A stretch of 64,000 bases of DNA. Origin: Arion vulgaris. Its lineage: Eukaryota > Mollusca > Gastropoda > Stylommatophora > Arionidae. This document shows, piece by piece, positions 1 through 11,300 of this stretch; position 1 is the first letter of the stretch; every line of letters starts with the position of its first letter. The notes beneath the pieces were generated by a model. That model had not been told where the DNA came from, did no database searches, and worked only from the letters and a program-made list of their open reading frames with translations. The position numbers were made by a program, and so were the translations under genes. The stretch is taken from positions 44,328,420-44,392,419 of the forward strand of contig CM036754.1 in the NCBI GenBank assembly GCA_020796225.1, written 5' to 3'.

Positions 1-240
1 CTATTAATTGTTTCCCACATTATACCACAATTTTCCACTCTTCTTCTCCATGTTTCATTTAGACGTTCATCCCTTCTTTACTCATCCATCGCTGTCCATC
101 GGAGAGCTGTTCTAGCCATTACCCCTACTGGCATACAATATGCATAACCAATGCACCTCCATCTTCGTCTTATAATGATGGTCTCCAATGATGCACAGTT
201 TGTTCATTTTAAAACCTCTTCGTTTGCTATTGTGTTCAGT

Positions 241-646
241 CATTTTCACACTTAAGCACTATCATCATTTTCCCACTTAACTACTATTATCATTTTCACA
301 CTTAATCACTATTATCATTTTCACACTTAATCACTATTATCATTTTCACACTTAATCACTATTATCATTTTCACACTTAATTACTATTATCATTTTCACA
401 CTTAATTACTATTATCATTTTCACACTTAATTACTATTATCATTTTCCCACTTAATTACTATTATCATTTTCACACTTAATTACTATCATTTTCCCACTT
501 AATCACTATTATCATTTTCACACTTAATTACTATCTTTTTCACACTTAATTACTATTATCATTTTCACACTTAATCACTATTATCATTTTCACACTTAAT
601 TACTATTATCATTTTCACACTTAATCACTATTATCATTTGCACAGA
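241..646. repeat. Minisatellite, 25-bp unit, about 15 copies
   Basis: The unit reads CATTTTCACACTTAATTACT plus ATTAT, with C/T variation at one position (aatcact/aattact) and a few deleted units. The 240 bases before it hold nothing recognised. Confidence 0.9.
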
Positions 647-759
647 ATGTTTGTCTCTTGTCACTTGCATATATTTTATCACTTCATTTGTCATATTTTA
701 TTTATACTATCATTTTAACACTTTTACACTGTATGATTATAGAATGGCGAAACATGTAA

Positions 760-1035
760 ACACAATGTACTGTAGTTTTACAAAAGTACAAAAACAATAT
801 ACAGCAAACAAAATATAGCGAGGTTTCGACCAAAAGACCTTTATCAAGCAAAGGATACAACAGAAGCGAAGAAATTCAAGACTTATAAGGCAGACATAAC
901 AAATACAATCTGACAATAAATCCCTCTAACAACCCTCAAATGAAAATATGTGACTAACAATGAAATAAATGTGATAAACTAGAAATGGAATCAAGAAGAT
1001 AAAAACAATAATAATTAAATATATACATTCATTAT
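760..1035. repeat. Dispersed repeat family E, copy 1
   Basis: Shares with 7075-7173/7590-7745 and 36105-36290 the ordered words tttacaaa..tacaa, atttcaacc/gtttcgacc, atcaagcaaa, gacatwac, gaaaatatgt and aatatatacatt. No coding frame. Class unknown. Confidence 0.6.
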
Positions 1036-1317
1036 GCAGCATGAGAAGAGAAACTAAGTATATTCCTAGGTTTCTTAATTGTAGGTCCATTACAGCCAGT
1101 TTTTGATGAGGGCTGGCGCCTGATGATGATTAGGACTATATTCACTCTTTAGTCACCACAAAGTTTCTTTCCCTTTCCTGACATAACCATTTTCAGAATA
1201 TTTTATGACAAGTTTATAGTAGCATTTGTGTTTGGTCAAAAGCTTCTTTGTTCACAAATGAATGGGTAATTAAGAATCAGTTTCAGTTTTTACATTTGCA
1301 AATACTTTTGTGTTTAT

Positions 1318-1400
1318 TCCAATTGACATGCAGCTTCATAGAGGCAAATTGTGTCATAGTCTAGACTGCAAACTGATCGCAAAGAAGAACTGAGATGAAA
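1318..1400 (+). repeat. 3' end scrap of the RNase H-type LINE
   Basis: The stretch tgacatgcagcttcatagagg matches the 3' end of the LINE at 26490-28075 (near 28020). Only about 80 bases are recognisable. Confidence 0.5.
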
Positions 1401-1449
1401 ATGTGAAGTTTAAAATACTTTATTAAAGATAAAATGAACATTCTAAATA

Positions 1450-2455
1450 ATAATAAGTCATCAGCAACTAGGTTTGAAAATACACAGGGTCATGAGAATA
1501 AATGCAGTAAATGTAAACCAGATTATGCTGGAGGAAACAGCTCTACAGGATGTAGAATCATACGCATACCTTGGTAGCAGCATAGACACAGAAGTGGGAA
1601 CAAACAAAGTTTTCAAGATAAGAATACAAAAAGCAAGGGAAACTTTATTGCATTGAGTAAGATATGGAAGTCAAATGAGATCACGTCCGTGTGGTGCTGG
1701 GGCCCGCAAGGGAAGCAAAGAATAGTGCCACTGCGACTTGCAATGCATGTCGTAAGAGGCGACTGAGGTAGGGACCTAGGAAGCTACCCTAGTAAATAAA
1801 AAACGTTGCATAAATCGGATGTGCTGGCCTACTTGAAGGCGCATAACTGGCACAACGTATGTACAGTCGCTCTAAGGCTCAGATCACATACAAATCACAC
1901 AGAGTGGTTGACAAGTGGTTGATATGGAGCGTTTGAAGAAGAAGAAGAAATTAGATCAAAACAAACACAAAGCTGAGAATCTTTCAATCAAATGTGAAGT
2001 CGGTGCTGTTCTATTACTCGGAAACATGGAAGACAACAAAAGAAACCACCAAAAAACTACAACTTTCATAAATGGATGTTTACTTAGAATAGAGGGACTG
2101 AGATGGTATGATAAGATTACGAACAAGGAACAGAGAAAGAACTAAGCAGATACCAGTGGATAAAGAGCTAAGGAAGAGATGCTGGCGATGGATAGGACTC
2201 ACATTGAAAAGACCGACCGGAAGCATTGCAGGACGGGCACTGTTTTGGAACCAGCAGAGAAAGAGGAATAGAGGATGTGCTGGACATACCTGGAGAAGAG
2301 AGCTGGAGACTGATTTTAAAAAAATAGATCTTTTCAATGTCTCATAAACATTGATAAAATTAGAAACGATGGCAAGAGAGGGGATGAGCTGGAGGAAGTT
2401 TGTTGAAAACCTGTGCTCTGTTGGGAGTTGAAAGGTGAAGAAGAAAAACCTTACT
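1450..2455 (+). mobile_element. 5'-truncated LINE (family A, sister subfamily), split by a SINE
   Basis: Translated pieces (1474-1656, 1960-2350) follow the C-terminal part of the LINE at 37149-40355: QDVESYAYLGSS, then an LLGNME piece that stands where LLYGSETW does, then GLRWYDKITN and RWIG. The frame is broken by stops and by SINE-1 at 1684-1950. The 3' end is gggagttgaaaggtgaagaagaa, a GAA-type tail also seen in the minus-strand copy at 44877. Confidence 0.8.
1684..1950 (+). mobile_element. SINE-1 copy, full length
   Basis: Runs from the head (cgtccgtgtggtgctggggc, then gcatgtcgtaagaggcgact) through the body (atcggatgtgctggcc, gcgcataactggcac, aaatcacacagagtgg) to a GAA tail. Inserted into the LINE fragment around it. 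SINE-1 is the most abundant interspersed family in the window. Confidence 0.85.
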
Positions 2456-2514
2456 CCCATCATGTAGACCACAAATTACAAATTATAATGCACTTAGTTG
2501 AAGAAATAAACGTG

Positions 2515-2518
<4 letters not shown>

Positions 2519-2573
<55 letters not shown>

Positions 2574-2593
2574 AATATATATATATATATATC
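2519..2593. repeat. (AT)n microsatellite
   Basis: About 75 bases of AT dinucleotides with one ttaa interruption. Confidence 0.95.
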
Positions 2594-2689
2594 ATAAAAA
2601 TCACATGAAAACGCTAGCTTATGCTATTGAATTATGAATACACATGAAGATATGAATTTATGAAATCATCAAAGCACTGCATACTTGCA

Positions 2690-3062
2690 CTTGATCCTCT
2701 CGTATTGTAATACGTTACATATGACCCGCAAGCATTTTCTCCATACTGCTCTGTCCTGGCAACTCATTCAATCTCTGCGGAAATGAGTCTGATAGTTCTT
2801 GCCTCTCTTTGTAAATTTCCTTTCGATGTTTCTAAAGATTGTCCTTTCTTTCTTGAAACCTTCAGGCCCTCCCTCCAAATCCTTTAATGCCTGCTTATTG
2901 ATTCTTTGGTCATTTCTTGCCCAGCATATCTCCCTTCTCTTTCTCATAACATATGTTACTAGTGGTTGACCAGATATTTCTCTGATTTCATCACTTCTCT
3001 GTAATTTAACTGTCATATGTTCATTGTTTTTCACTGACATCTATTTACAGTGGATACATAAA
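2690..3062 (-). mobile_element. LINE family B, 3' fragment
   Basis: On the minus strand the frame 3040-2768 carries SDEIREISGQPLVT, then RKRREICWARNDQRINKQAL, the same C-terminal block as 9022-9425 and 55800-56285. The end maps to the tacgttacatatg...tgcaag 3' end of the family. 5'-truncated and decayed. Confidence 0.8.
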
Positions 3063-3123
3063 ATAGATGGTTCTACTGAAAATCCAAGTTGACAGACACT
3101 TAAATTTTCACTGCTTCATTATA

Positions 3124-3380
3124 CAGGGTGTTCAAGATTAAAGCAGCCCCATTGACAATCGAAAGTTGCCAGTTACATATTGTGTGGTGTCTATTTACTA
3201 TTTAAACTGGTTCTGACTAACTCGCTCTACGTCACATTTGTTCATCATCCCTTCCTGCACTACAATTACATACCATCACACAACCTTGACCTATACTACG
3301 TCATAACTGAACCTTCTCATTTTCATAAATATATGCCAGATTGACTCCATTCACAGGCCACTTTTATCTTGAACACCCTG
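3124..3380. mobile_element. MITE with CAGGGTGTTC inverted ends
   Basis: Terminal inverted repeats CAGGGTGTTCAAGATTAAAG and CTTTTATCTTGAACACCCTG, each flanked by TA (3122-3123, 3381-3382). 257 bp, no coding capacity. TA target and short inverted ends suggest an IS630/Tc1/mariner-type parent. A second copy is at 51385-51909. The 240 bases after it, to 3626, hold nothing recognised. Confidence 0.85.
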
Positions 3381-3628
3381 TATATCTCAATATTAAGTAT
3401 ACAATTGTATTTAGTGTTGTCTTACTAGAATTAACTGAGCTGCTATGACTTGTAGAGAGTTTGGGATAAGCCTGCTCATATTCACTGTCGCTTGTCTAGG
3501 ATTTAGAATTCAAATTTCAATTATAATCTGAAGATTGATACCTGTTTTAACTGACACACATGTCTGAGTCATCATCTGTTGTATTATGGAACATTTCTCT
3601 AGCTTGTAGCACTATTGCTAAGCTGCTA

Positions 3629-5716
3629 TAGTTCGTTCCAAAATTGTGATCATCTTTACCGACCGATATAAAATCATCCACTTGACAGAAATTCTTGATT
3701 TTATATTTTTAGATAGGTAACAGTGATGACATTCAAAAGTATTTTTGCTCACCCAAAACTTTAGTTATGTAAGATTTGAATTATATATTATTACAAATTT
3801 AACAGAGATGTTGATTTGGTATGATTTTAGAATGTTAATGTACAAGTGAAGTATTGATGTCAAGATGCCAATGTGCGCTCCACATGCAATTCAGCAGTAG
3901 TTAAAATCTGGAATCCCGTGAAATTAATCATTTCACACTGTATGTGAAAGATTGGCGTGTCACAAACCATTTATTTGCATTACTTGAAGCGGAAGGTACT
4001 ATTTCATTGTCAGTATTAGAAATGAGTTTGAAGTGTAAATTCACTACCATGCAGAAGGTGACTGCACAACTGTATAGCTACTTCTGCAGAGAAGCCAGAA
4101 GTTGTGGTTTATATCACAACTTACAAGACCGAAGAGGAGAACACAACATGCTCTTGGTATAAGTAGAATGTCATTTTGCCGTTGGATAGAACAGGACTGT
4201 AGTAATGAACGTAAGGAACACAAAAAATGCCGGAAACAGAAAACTGACGATTTCGATAAAGATATTATTGTGAGAGAGATTCATAAAATGTTTAAGGCCA
4301 ATGATATGGTTACACTACGTAAATTGAAATCACGTCTGCGAATTCAATGTGATATTGATATATCTAAACCGCCTTATGGAGAGTTGTTAGGTGCATCGGT
4401 TTCACTTTTCGGAAATCTAGTACAGGTCGGAATATAGTTTGTGAGAAAACGCACCTAATAGCTGCACGATGCAAATATCTGCGGAGTATCGGAAGCGTGG
4501 ACGGAAGGTTACGATATTGTATATCTGGACGAATCGTGGTTAAATGCTCACCATACGTTTGATAAAGAATGGCAATCACTAGACGGAACTAAGAAAAGGG
4601 AAATTCCAAGCAGCAAGGGCAACGCATTGTGATAGGTCATGCAGGCAGCATAGCAAATGGTCTTGTCAGTGGCGCAGAACTTCTTTTCCAAGCACTGTCT
4701 ACAGATGGTAGGGACTACCACACCGAAATGAACGGACTTATTTTCAGGGATTGGTTAGCGAACCCACTTCTGCCTGCTCTGGATAGGTCGTGGTATTGTA
4801 ATGGACAATGCCTCCTATCATAATGTAGTGGTGCATGCAGACAAAATTCCCACCTCATCAAGCACAAAACAAGACATCATGGCGTGGCTTGCAAAAGAAA
4901 ATATATCGTTTGTTGCAACAATTTCAAAACTGAGTTGTTGCAACTGGTGAGACAGACTAAGAAGTCAAAGATTTTTATAATCGATAAAGTCATTGCTGAG
5001 CATGGCCACACTTCTCTTGGAGTACCACCGTACTATTCACATCTCAATCCCATTGAACTTGTGTGGGCTGCAGTCAAAGGTCAAGTTGCAGCAATAAACA
5101 AGACTTTCAAACTTCGTGATGTAAAAGTCCTAACACATGATGCCCTCGCAAAAATAGATATAGAATACTGGAACAAATGTGAAGAGCATGTGCTCCGAGA
5201 AGAAGAGGCATATTGGCAACGAGATGGTTTGCATTTTCTCCAGCCCGCAGCAGTAGTCAATCTCTTGCGACTCTTCAGACTCCAAATCTAATAGCTAACA
5301 TCCCATTTGCTTTCACCTTCACCAATTGCCTCACAATACCAGGGACTGGCAACAACTACCAAAGGTACGTCAATTTGATCGCCAAAGATAATATCAACAT
5401 AAAAACACTCATGAAGAAAAAGCTAACCATGTCACATTGCTTTTTATAATATGTAATAGGGTTACGCCTTTGCAGACATTCGCCACCATTTTGTGTATTA
5501 CTGTAAATTCTAAGCTTTGATTATCATTTTGTTGTGCTTATGCAAAATTATATAACAAAAACGTTTTTTTCATCAACTAAGCTATCTACCAATTAGTTAA
5601 ACATGGATTCGTAACGTCGTGAGGTATATAAGACTGCATGCAAAAATTACTTGTATCCATCAGATAGATTTCATACAAATTAAACCTTAGTGTGATCACA
5701 ATTTTGGAACGAACTA
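3629..5716 (+). mobile_element. IS630/Tc1/mariner-type transposon, Sailor-like (DD82E), decayed
   Basis: Perfect inverted ends: ctatagttcgttccaaaatt followed by gtgatca at 3626-3652, and its reverse complement at 5693-5719. The element is 2088 bp flanked by TA (3627-3628, 5717-5718). It encloses a broken transposase with a recognisable DDE triad. Complete ends with a broken gene mean an inactive copy that could only move in trans. Confidence 0.88.
3944..5291 (+). pseudogene. Transposase of the 3629-5716 element, frameshifted
   Basis: N-terminal helix-turn-helix-like part 3944-4400 (frames shift near 4150 and 4380). First catalytic Asp in VYLDESWLN (codon 4528-4530). Second Asp in GIVMDNASYHN (codon 4804-4806). 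Glu in HLNPIELVWAAVK (codon 5055-5057). From the second Asp codon to the Glu codon is 251 bases; 82 intervening residues need 249, so the spacing fits DD82E plus a 2-base net indel. At least four frame breaks. The mid part is VIGHAGSIANGLVSGAELL at 4629. Known family: IS630/Tc1/mariner; DD82E spacing is described for Sailor elements. The assignment rests on spacing and motifs only. Confidence 0.85.
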
Positions 5717-5904
5717 TAGTATGCTTAGTTGTCAAGTTGGAGTACAATATAACTAAACTTTGCAAACACAAAATGTAAACATACTTCTTTATATGATGGA
5801 AACAAACTAAAATAGATACACATTCACTAGAAAACAGTTTTATGTTGTGGGGAGCAGCTAGCGTTGTCATAAACTGTCACAAATAAGGAGGAATAAAATG
5901 TGCT

Positions 5905-6290
5905 GTGATTAAGTCTACGGTTCTCATAAACAATTTATCTTCTTTTCTCTAATCCTGTTTTGCCTCACAGCGCCAAGATCAGAAGAGATATATAGAATTG
6001 GCTTTTGTGTGCACTTCATAATGTGTTTTTCATCGCCTCTGTTATCTCTGAGGTCCACCTTTTGCTTTGTATCAACTGTATCAGAGTAACAATAACAATG
6101 CTCTTTGAGGCACACTGTCTATTGGTAATCTGCTTATATGGCCAAACCATTCAATGTGCTGTTTCTTGATGAGTTCAGTACTGATGTTGTACCCACTTTT
6201 TCCTGATACCTTCATTTCTTAGCATGTTTCTTCTTGATACTCCCAGCATTCTGCGTAGACACTTCATCTCTGTCATGGTTAGTTACAATT
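5905..6290 (-). mobile_element. LINE family F, 3' fragment, copy 1
   Basis: Aligns by eye with 42240-42605 (shared gttttgcctcacagc, ggcttttgtgtgcacttcat, tgttgtacccactttttcctga). The minus strand of the second copy reads [15 protein letters not shown] then [12 protein letters not shown], like the basic C-terminal end of a non-LTR polymerase. Confidence 0.65.
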
Positions 6291-6470
6291 GATCATCATC
6301 ATCAAATAGTCTGTCCTGAGCAGAACTATGTCGCCCTAACAGCCGTTTGAAATTTATCTCTCTCATATTCCAGATGTCCCGCTTTCGCAGCCGTCATGCT
6401 GAAATCATCAGTTAGATCCTGAATCCAGTTTCTCAGTGATCTTCATCTTCTCCTCTTTGCCGGAAACAAT
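6291..6470 (-). mobile_element. LINE family C, 3' end
   Basis: The reverse complement matches 14760-14970: a block encoding AAxTGHLEYERD-like residues, then ttctgctcaggaca and a GATGAT tail. Fragment only. Confidence 0.65.
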
Positions 6471-6764
6471 TGATAGTAATGTAAAAAAGGCATATAATGA
6501 AATCTACAGTCTGTCAAAGCCAGTTGGTTGTAATATATTGTAATATCTCATGTATAATTGTTATCTGTGCAATAAAACTCAGTCCTTACTATATATGCAA
6601 GTACTAACACAAATATACAATAACAGAGAAATTCGAAAATTTGAATGGTTTTGAATATCTCTGTTCTTTGCTAACTAGATATGGAAATGGAATTAAATAA
6701 ATTAAAAGAACAAATATAGTCTTACCAAAAAAAATAAACAAAAGCGGTATGGAATGGAACTGAT

Positions 6765-6890
6765 AGGAAAACAATGGCTGCAGAGGCAGAACATCTGGCC
6801 TATGAAAGAAATTCCGAAGGACTGTTAGGGTGACAAAGTTCTGCTCAGGACAAACTATTTGATGATGACTAAAAAAAAAGGACATTAACC
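6765..6890 (+). mobile_element. LINE family C, 3' end
   Basis: The stretch ggctgcagaggcagaacatc through gacaaagttctgctcaggac and tgatgatgac matches the 3' end at 14880-14970. Between 6470 and 6765 nothing else is recognised. Confidence 0.65.
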
Positions 6891-7074
6891 TACATTAAAA
6901 AGTCTTGACAATAGTTTATCACAATTTGACCGTGAAAATGGTGCAGAATTGAATGTACCATGTGCTTGAAATATGTCTGAGACATTGTTGCACTCTTGAT
7001 CTTCAACCTGTTTTTATATAAACTCAGCTGTTTATTTCATTTTATTATTACAGCCGGAACACTAAAATCAAAGT

Positions 7075-7745
7075 AATGTAGTTTTACAAACTACACAAAC
7101 AAAATAGTGACATTTCAACCAAAATAGTTTTCATCAAGCAAATGATACAAAACACACCAAAATTGAGACTTCCTGTCATAGTTAGCCAGTTCCCCTCTCC
7201 CCAGGTGGCAGCTGAGGAACCAGACAGTTAGCTTTAGTGTGTAGTTTATATATATATTTAGATATTTTATTAGCAGACTTAGTGTTTACACTCTCTAAGC
7301 AGAAGGGTAACACTAAAACGAGACATTGACGTAGTAAAATCTAATCGACGTAGTTGTGTAGTGACGGTGAGTTAGCAACATTTAGTAAACAGAGAGAGAC
7401 CGAGAAAAACATTAGACACGAACAGACATGTTTTGTCTGATTAGGCAGAACTATCACCAAATAAACAAACTATGAAGCCTAAGAGATGGTTGATATTTAT
7501 TATTTGTGCTGTAAATCATTACCATCAATTACCAGTGTCATCATCTTCAACAAATACTACGACTATGGCCCGGGAAAAAATGGGGCCCCTACTTCATTCC
7601 TATACACTAGACATCACAGACACAGTCAGATGATAAATTCCTAACTGCCCTAACATGAAAATATGTAACGCAAAATATGAGAAAAACTAGAAGGGGGGAA
7701 ATAAAATTATAATAATCAAATATATACATTTAATGAGAAAAGACA
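7075..7745. repeat. Dispersed repeat family E, copy 2, interrupted
   Basis: The left part 7075-7173 and right part about 7590-7745 align with 760-1035 in order; the middle is replaced by the LTR-like insertion at 7174. Confidence 0.6.
7174..7585. mobile_element. Solo-LTR-like repeat, copy 1
   Basis: Begins tgtcatag and matches 23501-23852 in order: aggtggcagc.gaggaa, gacagttagc, ctctaagcagaag, acgagacat, gtaaacagagag, then an AATAAA-like word (ccaaataaac). Sits inside repeat E, flanked by acttc/acttc. The promoter-like and polyadenylation-like words suggest an LTR, but the right end does not finish in CA and the exact end is uncertain. Confidence 0.55.
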
Positions 7746-8068
7746 GCATCAAGAATCATAGAAGTGTAGTGCATTGAGTCCATGAGGTCCCAAGGTACCA
7801 TATAAAGATATAAAACGATTTTCTAGTGCAAATCAACTCAGATCATCAGAGAAGCATGATCGGGTGGCTGTGACCTGGGTATAGCTAGGTCCCAAATAAT
7901 CAGTTTTGTCTTAAATGGGTGGCTACCTGGGTCACAGAACATGTGTGAGTATTCACGTAAGTGTTGGCTATAATGGTCACATAGCATTTTGTAAGTTTCA
8001 CAGGAAACGATACAGTACGGGTATGTATCACAGAAGCACATGTATATAACATCGCAGACAGTCACAAA

Positions 8069-8200
8069 TTAACTCCTTGTGAACCAAACATGACGCTATG
8101 TTGCTTTAGGTTGGATGCTTTTTTACCAGGAGCCACACTAAAGGGAGTTTTGTATTCGAACATGACCACAGACCTGTGTGCAGAAGTATAACCATTAGAA
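8069..8200. mobile_element. piggyBac-like MITE, incomplete
   Basis: TTAACTCCTTGTGAACCAAA..gttggatgc..aggagccacactaaa matches the MITE at 41053-41188. The right inverted end is not recognised here. Confidence 0.5.
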
Positions 8201-8265
8201 TATTCTATTGAACGCACACAAGCTTGTAATCACATGTAGTAATAGTTATGTGACTGGTTTTGCAG

Positions 8266-8359
8266 ACGCAGAATGGAAATGTGGAAGCGAAAGTCATGTG
8301 TTTTTACAGAAGGAGGGACATCTCCAACTCTCTAATTGTCTTAGCAGACAAACATCACA
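8266..8359 (+). CDS. MTA: MTA exon a: BAH domain, middle part
   Basis: Acceptor ttttgcag, donor gtgagt. Enters in phase 0 and leaves in phase 1. Encodes [18 protein letters not shown] and then LADKH, the most conserved stretch of the BAH domain of MTA proteins (human MTA1 has [18 protein letters not shown]). It is too short to stand out as an open frame and is separated by 23 kb from the next exon. The exon upstream (start codon and first BAH strands) was not found in 1-8265 and probably lies before the window. Confidence 0.95.
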
Positions 8360-11300
8360 GTGAGTAACTTCTATGTTGTCTGATTTCTTGTATTTTGTAT
8401 GTTTGAGGCTACCATGTCTGTCTTGATGTATGTAGTTTTACTTCTTGGTCTCAATGTATGTACTCTTATGTCTCAATGTATGTTTTATTGTCTCAATGTA
8501 TGTAGTTTTACTTCTTGGTCTCAATGTGTGTACTATTGTCACAATGTATGTACTATTATGTCTCAATGTATGTATTATTATGTCTTAATGTATATAGTTT
8601 TACTTCTTGGTCTCAATGTATGTACTATTATGTCTCGATGTATGTAGTTTTACTTCTTGGTCTCAATGTATGTCTATTGTCTCAAATGTGTTAAAGTACT
8701 ATTATGTCTTTAATGTTATGATAAATTTTGTATGTCTTAATGTATATAGTTTTACTTCTTGATCTCAATATATGTACTATTATGTCTTAATGTATTAGTT
8801 TACTTCTTGGTCTCAATGTATTTCTATTTGTCTCAATGTATGTAGTTTTACTTCTTGATCTCAATATATGTACTATTATATCTTAATGTATGTAGTTTTA
8901 CTTCTTGATCTCAATATATGTACTAGTATGTCTCAATGTATGTAGTTTTACTTCTTGATCTCAATATATGTACTAGTATGTCTAAAATGTATTTATGTAT
9001 ACTAGTATGTCTCAATGTATGTATATATAATGTATCTAAAGATAAGATAAGCAAGTTGAATGCATTTGAAAATAGATGTGTGCGAAAAATAATGAATATA
9101 AAATGGAACAAATTCAGAAGTGATGAAATCAGAGACATGTCTGGTCAACCACTAGTGACAACTGTTATAAGAAAGAGAAGATGGAGATATGTTGTATACA
9201 CCTTGAGGAGAAATGATCAATGAATATCAAAGCAGGCATTGAAGTGGGATGCAAAGGGTTCAAGAAAGAGAGATTGACCTAAGGAGACCCTGAAACAAAC
9301 TTTGCTGAGAGAGGCAAGAAATATCAGTCTCAGTTCCAAGGATGAGATTGAGCGAGTTGTCCAGGATAGAGCGGTAGGGAGAAATTACTTGCAGGCCCTA
9401 TGTAACGTATAACAGTCAAGCGGAATTATTATATTATTATTATGTTATATATGTCTCAATGTATGTTATATTATGTCTCAATGTATGTTATATTATGTCT
9501 CTGTATTAGTTCTGTATGCTATTATGTCTTGGTCCCAAGAGAGCTGAAGTAATCAAATGGTTAAGGATGCTGGAGTAGTCAGCAAAAACTGCATACATCC
9601 AGCCCTGTCACATGTACCTTGATTTGTTATCCTATAATGACTTAGTGTGATTGTGCATGCTCTAACAGCAGCGACATCACATTCTTTTATCTCAGGGAAC
9701 ACACTGACTAAGACTCTTTTTTAAATCTCCTGTGGGTCTTCCTGCTAACATACTTGTCTAGCTATCAAATAAAAAATCAACATAATCTCCATGATGAAGC
9801 CTCCTAAATCCCTATGCTAATATGCTAGAAGGGAATCAACTCTTTCTTCTTGAATATATCTGTAGTTTGTAAGCATAGAGAACAAAATTACTTTGGACAC
9901 CCTTGCGGAGGGAAGGGGGATTGTCTAACGTAAAGGTTCTTGCATCTCATTACGATCTGTTTTTCCAGGGATCCCTGATCTCAATGTAGGTGAAGGGCTG
10001 CCGATCACAAAGTTGGTAACATGTAGCGCTAGTGATCATATGCAGTGGAAATTCTGGGAGGCATAGCCAGCTCGGCGAAACATTCTTAGTGTGCACATAG
10101 TGCACAGTTGGACTACAGGAAACCCTGATACTTTATTTGGAGATTTAAATTACAAGTACCCCTGAAGACAGAGTAAGGCTCTCTTGAGTGGCGAGGGACA
10201 CTGGTGATAGAAAAGCATGCCTTGAAGCAAAAAATCATTTAGATGTGCCATATTCGCTGAATTCATAGCAGACGAATGTGGAAAAAATATATGTAGGCGA
10301 GATCGAGTTCCTAGTCCTATAGGAGATTATTAATAAAATGTCAGTCCTGTGTTCAAGTTGAGCGAGCATGTAAAACAATCCTTGGCAATTAAAACTGATA
10401 AGAGTAGGCTAGAAAGCAGCAGCCCATGTGAAATTTCTCACAAAAATAAACATTCTAATGTTCATCATCTTCAAAATTGTACCTGAAATTCTCATTGTGA
10501 TAAAGAGTTTGTGTACTGTAGATGAAATCTTGATGTGTAAGAAAGAAATTGGAGCATGGGGTCTCTGTGGCTGGGTGGTTACGCCCTTTGCCTTGCGAGT
10601 CGAAGGTGTGGGTCCGAATCTGCACCGCTCTGTTCTACGAGTGCAGCTTTTTCCAGAGACCCAAGGATTGTTGCCGGAGCTACGAAGTTCGTGCTTTGTG
10701 CGATACTCTCGGCAGGTGACGTACCATTTCTGCTGAGAGGGAAAGAGCCATATGGGTAAAACCTGGTGCAATGATGCCAATCCTTGGCTTTAAAACCCTT
10801 TTTAGAAATTGGAACACATATAGTTATTCACGGAAGTGTAATGATGAGGGTGATATCATTCAATCAATCCCGTTCCTATTTATCCAAACTTTATTATTCT
10901 ATTCCTCATGTAACGTTTTATGTTACATATGTGACCTGCAAGCATTTCCTCAAGATCATTCTATCCTGGACAACACGTTCAATATCTTCTATGGAATTGA
11001 GTCCGATATTTCTCACCTCTCAGTAAAAGTTTGTTTCGGAGGTTTCCCTAAGACGCCCGTTCTTTCTTGAACCTTTTGCCTCCCACTTCAGTGCCTGCTT
11101 TGTGTGATCATTTATTCTCAGAGTATACTCAACATATCTCCATCTTCTCTTTATTATAACAGTTGTAACTAGTGGTTACATAAATACATTTCTCAGATTG
11201 CATCACCTTTCCTGAATTCGTCCAATTTTATGTTAATTATTTTTCGCAGACGTCTATTTTCAAATGCATTGGAATCAAAAATTGGGAATTTAGTTGTAAA

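Noticed and set aside
241..646. CRISPR-like array
   Set aside because: Repeats follow each other without unique spacers and the DNA is eukaryotic; it is a minisatellite.
1..8265. First MTA exon (start codon and first BAH strands)
   Set aside because: I looked for the conserved VGDYVYFE and IRRIEELNK words on the + strand and did not find them; it probably lies upstream of the window.
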